From positions 701,420-765,419 of the forward strand of contig NZ_LT984895.1 in the NCBI RefSeq assembly GCF_900258505.1: a stretch of DNA of 64,000 bases. Reading direction: 5' to 3'. Each line of letters starts with the position of its first letter. The first letter of the stretch is position 1. Below are positions 62,593 through 64,000 of this stretch, one piece after another. The notes below the pieces were generated by a model. That model did not search any database. It worked only from the letters and a program-made list of their open reading frames with translations, and was not told the origin of the DNA. Source of the stretch: Brachybacterium timonense. GTDB lineage: Bacteria; Actinomycetota; Actinomycetes; Actinomycetales; Dermabacteraceae. The translations under genes were made by a program, and so were the position numbers.

Positions 62593-63900
62593 TCACGCCG
62601 TCGGGTCGGGGCTGGCGAGCATGTCGTTCAGGACGTCCACGAGCGACTCAGCGGCGCGGCCGGGTTCCTTTTGCCCGCGGAAGCCCTCGATGAGTGCCTG
62701 GGACATCCGGTTCTGGAAGTCGGTGCCGCCGCCGGCGAACCACACCGGCGGATCGAACACGGCGACCTCGGCGGCCTGCTTGTACGAGTTCTGAATGGTC
62801 AGCTCCCGGTATGTTGCGCTGTCCTGTGCGGGCAGGTAGGCGGGGATGTGTCCGGCGGTGCCCCACTGGTCTCCCAGGGCCAGGATTGCAGCGACGAACT
62901 CATAGATCCGCCGACGGTGCTCCTCGGAGACCTCGCGCTGGGCGGGCAGCACATAGGCGTGTGAGTCGGCGTAGTTGGCAGGGGTGCCGAACATGGTGGG
63001 CATCGGCATGGCCGCCACGTTCTGCTCGCCTTTGGTGTCCAGGAAACCGGTCAGCTCCCATTCCCCGGAGAGGATCATGCCGTTGCGGCCGTTGTTGAAG
63101 GCGGCCAGGGCCCCGCCGTAGTCCTGGTCCGGGGGCATCACGGTGCCGTCCATCCAGCTGTGGATGGCGTCGATGACAGAGGCAGCCGCGTCGATGTCGA
63201 GCTCTGCCGGGGAGCCGACCTCGATCGTCGCGTCGCCGCCGGTCTGGTGGTACAGGCCCCAGAAGAGACGCCACGCCTGGGCGGTGTCCAGCAGGAATCC
63301 GAAGCCGATCCCGGCGCTGCCGGTGACCTCGCCGAGCTTTCGCCCCACCTCAGCGAAACGTTCGGGGGAGTCGATCTCGATGGTCCCGTCGCTCTCGAGC
63401 ACGTTCGCCTGCTCGGCGATCTCGGGGTCGAAGAAGACGATGAAAGGGTGCGTGTCCAAGGGAACTGCAAAGAGTTCGCCCTCGTATGTGCACGACGTCC
63501 ACAACGCCTCGGTGAAGTCCTGCTGGGTCGGGCCGACGTTGGCAAGCTGTGTGAGATCCCAGGGTTCGAGCAGCCCACCGGGGGCGAAACCCGGCATGCG
63601 TGAGACGTGCATGATCGCCGTGTCCGGCGGGGACTGCGAGGATGCCGCCATCGCGAGTTTCGTGTAGTACGGGCTGCCCCAGGCGAGCGTCGTGGGGTCG
63701 ACATTCAGGCCGTCACCGTCCGCGATGACGTCGGCGATCATTCCGCGCATGTTGGCGCCGTCCGCGCCGGAGAAGAGATCCCAGACAGCGACCGTGTCGG
63801 GGTCGCGACCGGTCGCTCCCGAGCAGGCGGCCAGCGCGGGCAACGTCGTGGCGAGCGCGGCGCCCCCGAGCAGGCGTCTGCGGCTGAGGTGGGGGAGCAC
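62593..63900 (-). CDS. Sugar ABC transporter substrate-binding lipoprotein
   Basis: 435-residue family-1 solute-binding protein. Tat-like SRRRLLGGAAL and lipobox ALAAC with Cys26; mature part has AVWDLFSGADGANMRGMIADVI, FLDTKGEQNVAAMPMP and a LPAQREVSEEHRRRIYEFVAAIL helix. The real start is GTG 63900, with GAGGAG at 63907-63912, 6 nt upstream. The frame stays open upstream, but those 32 codons include adapter-encoded SSAASDVYK and are an artefact. The natural promoter is off the contig. Confidence 0.9.
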   Translation of the reverse strand: MLPHLSRRRLLGGAALATTLPALAACSGATGRDPDTVAVWDLFSGADGANMRGMIADVIADGDGLNVDPTTLAWGSPYYTKLAMAASSQSPPDTAIMHVSRMPGFAPGGLLEPWDLTQLANVGPTQQDFTEALWTSCTYEGELFAVPLDTHPFIVFFDPEIAEQANVLESDGTIEIDSPERFAEVGRKLGEVTGSAGIGFGFLLDTAQAWRLFWGLYHQTGGDATIEVGSPAELDIDAAASVIDAIHSWMDGTVMPPDQDYGGALAAFNNGRNGMILSGEWELTGFLDTKGEQNVAAMPMPTMFGTPANYADSHAYVLPAQREVSEEHRRRIYEFVAAILALGDQWGTAGHIPAYLPAQDSATYRELTIQNSYKQAAEVAVFDPPVWFAGGGTDFQNRMSQALIEGFRGQKEPGRAAESLVDVLNDMLASPDPTA

Positions 63901-63915
63901 GGGAATCTCCTCGGG

Positions 63916-64000
63916 CTTATACACATCTGACGCTGCCGACGAACTAAGCTGTCTAGACATCCGGGCGGCCTGTCCCGCTGAAAACCAAAAACACATCAGG
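63916..64000. other. Sequencing adapter (Illumina Nextera) at the contig end, not genomic
   Basis: Bases 63916-63928 (CTTATACACATCT) are the inner 13 bases of the Tn5 mosaic end and 63929-63942 (GACGCTGCCGACGA) the Nextera read-1 primer, in exact order. The 58 bases after that resemble an error-rich index plus P5 adapter ending in A-rich sequence. Genomic sequence probably ends at about 63915. Confidence 0.95.

Noticed and set aside
63607..63930. 107-codon plus-strand frame ending in ...LLGLIHI
   Set aside because: It is antisense to the sugar-binding protein and ends inside the Nextera adapter (LIHI is adapter-encoded).

Overview
This window is a high-GC, gene-dense bacterial segment with the signature of an actinobacterium, most likely a Micrococcales member (a Dermabacteraceae/Brachybacterium-like genome is a guess). 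The support is a DUF3263 protein, a LytR C-terminal-domain protein, an AIM24 / ATP-grasp-like / transglutaminase cluster, a lone CIRCE-controlled groEL with a Gly-Met tail, FprA-type ferredoxin reductase, and many start codons that lie 6-7 nt behind a -10-like hexamer with no ribosome binding site (leaderless mRNAs). I see no insertion sequence, prophage, integron or CRISPR array; this is ordinary chromosome rich in nutrient uptake. The last ~85 bases (63916-64000) are not genomic: they begin with an exact Illumina Nextera read-1 adapter and run into what looks like degraded flow-cell adapter, so the window ends at a contig edge.

Layout. 1-7085: hexuronate locus, with a TRAP transporter (small permease cut by the left edge, DctP receptor), a GH31 alpha-glycosidase, and facing it uronate isomerase (uxaC) and a fructuronate reductase/mannitol dehydrogenase (uxuB). 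7393-12667: BCP-type peroxiredoxin, tRNA-Ser(GCT), a FadR-like GntR regulator, and divergent from it an EhuBCDA-like polar amino acid/ectoine ABC importer with a perfect FadR-type operator between them. 12805-22094: PEP carboxylase, aldo/keto reductase, App1-type phosphatase, GNAT, low-molecular-weight tyrosine phosphatase, a Pro/Ser/Thr-rich surface protein and phosphoglucomutase. 22218-27701: a membrane protein, PiT phosphate transporter with its DUF47 partner, and four poorly characterised proteins. 27827-35416: M3 oligopeptidase and a galactoside operon (GH36 alpha-galactosidase plus CUT1 ABC importer).

35618-44964: ferredoxin-NADP reductase, formate/nitrite-family channel, a transglutaminase / circularly permuted ATP-grasp-like / AIM24 cluster, CopZ with a CsoR-type operator, a polytopic Ser/Thr kinase, a membrane-anchored DsbA-like protein and tRNA-Thr(TGT). 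45033-53540: trehalose synthase, a two-gene Ktr/Trk potassium system, uracil-DNA glycosylase, DUF3263, LytR_C, groEL and a lipoprotein. 53613-63900: an operon joining a SAM hydrolase (DUF62) to a complete ECF vitamin-type transporter, an endonuclease/phosphatase, a luciferase-like oxidoreductase, a CDF metal exporter and a second CUT1 sugar importer whose receptor gene starts 16 bases before the adapter.

Most genes are complete and ordinary. Points worth a second look are the adapter artefact, the recurrent leaderless promoters, the ATP-grasp-like protein that seems to lack catalytic motifs and its usual alpha-E partner, the SAM hydrolase-ECF operon, and a GntR reading frame with no stop codon before it crosses a tRNA on the other strand.
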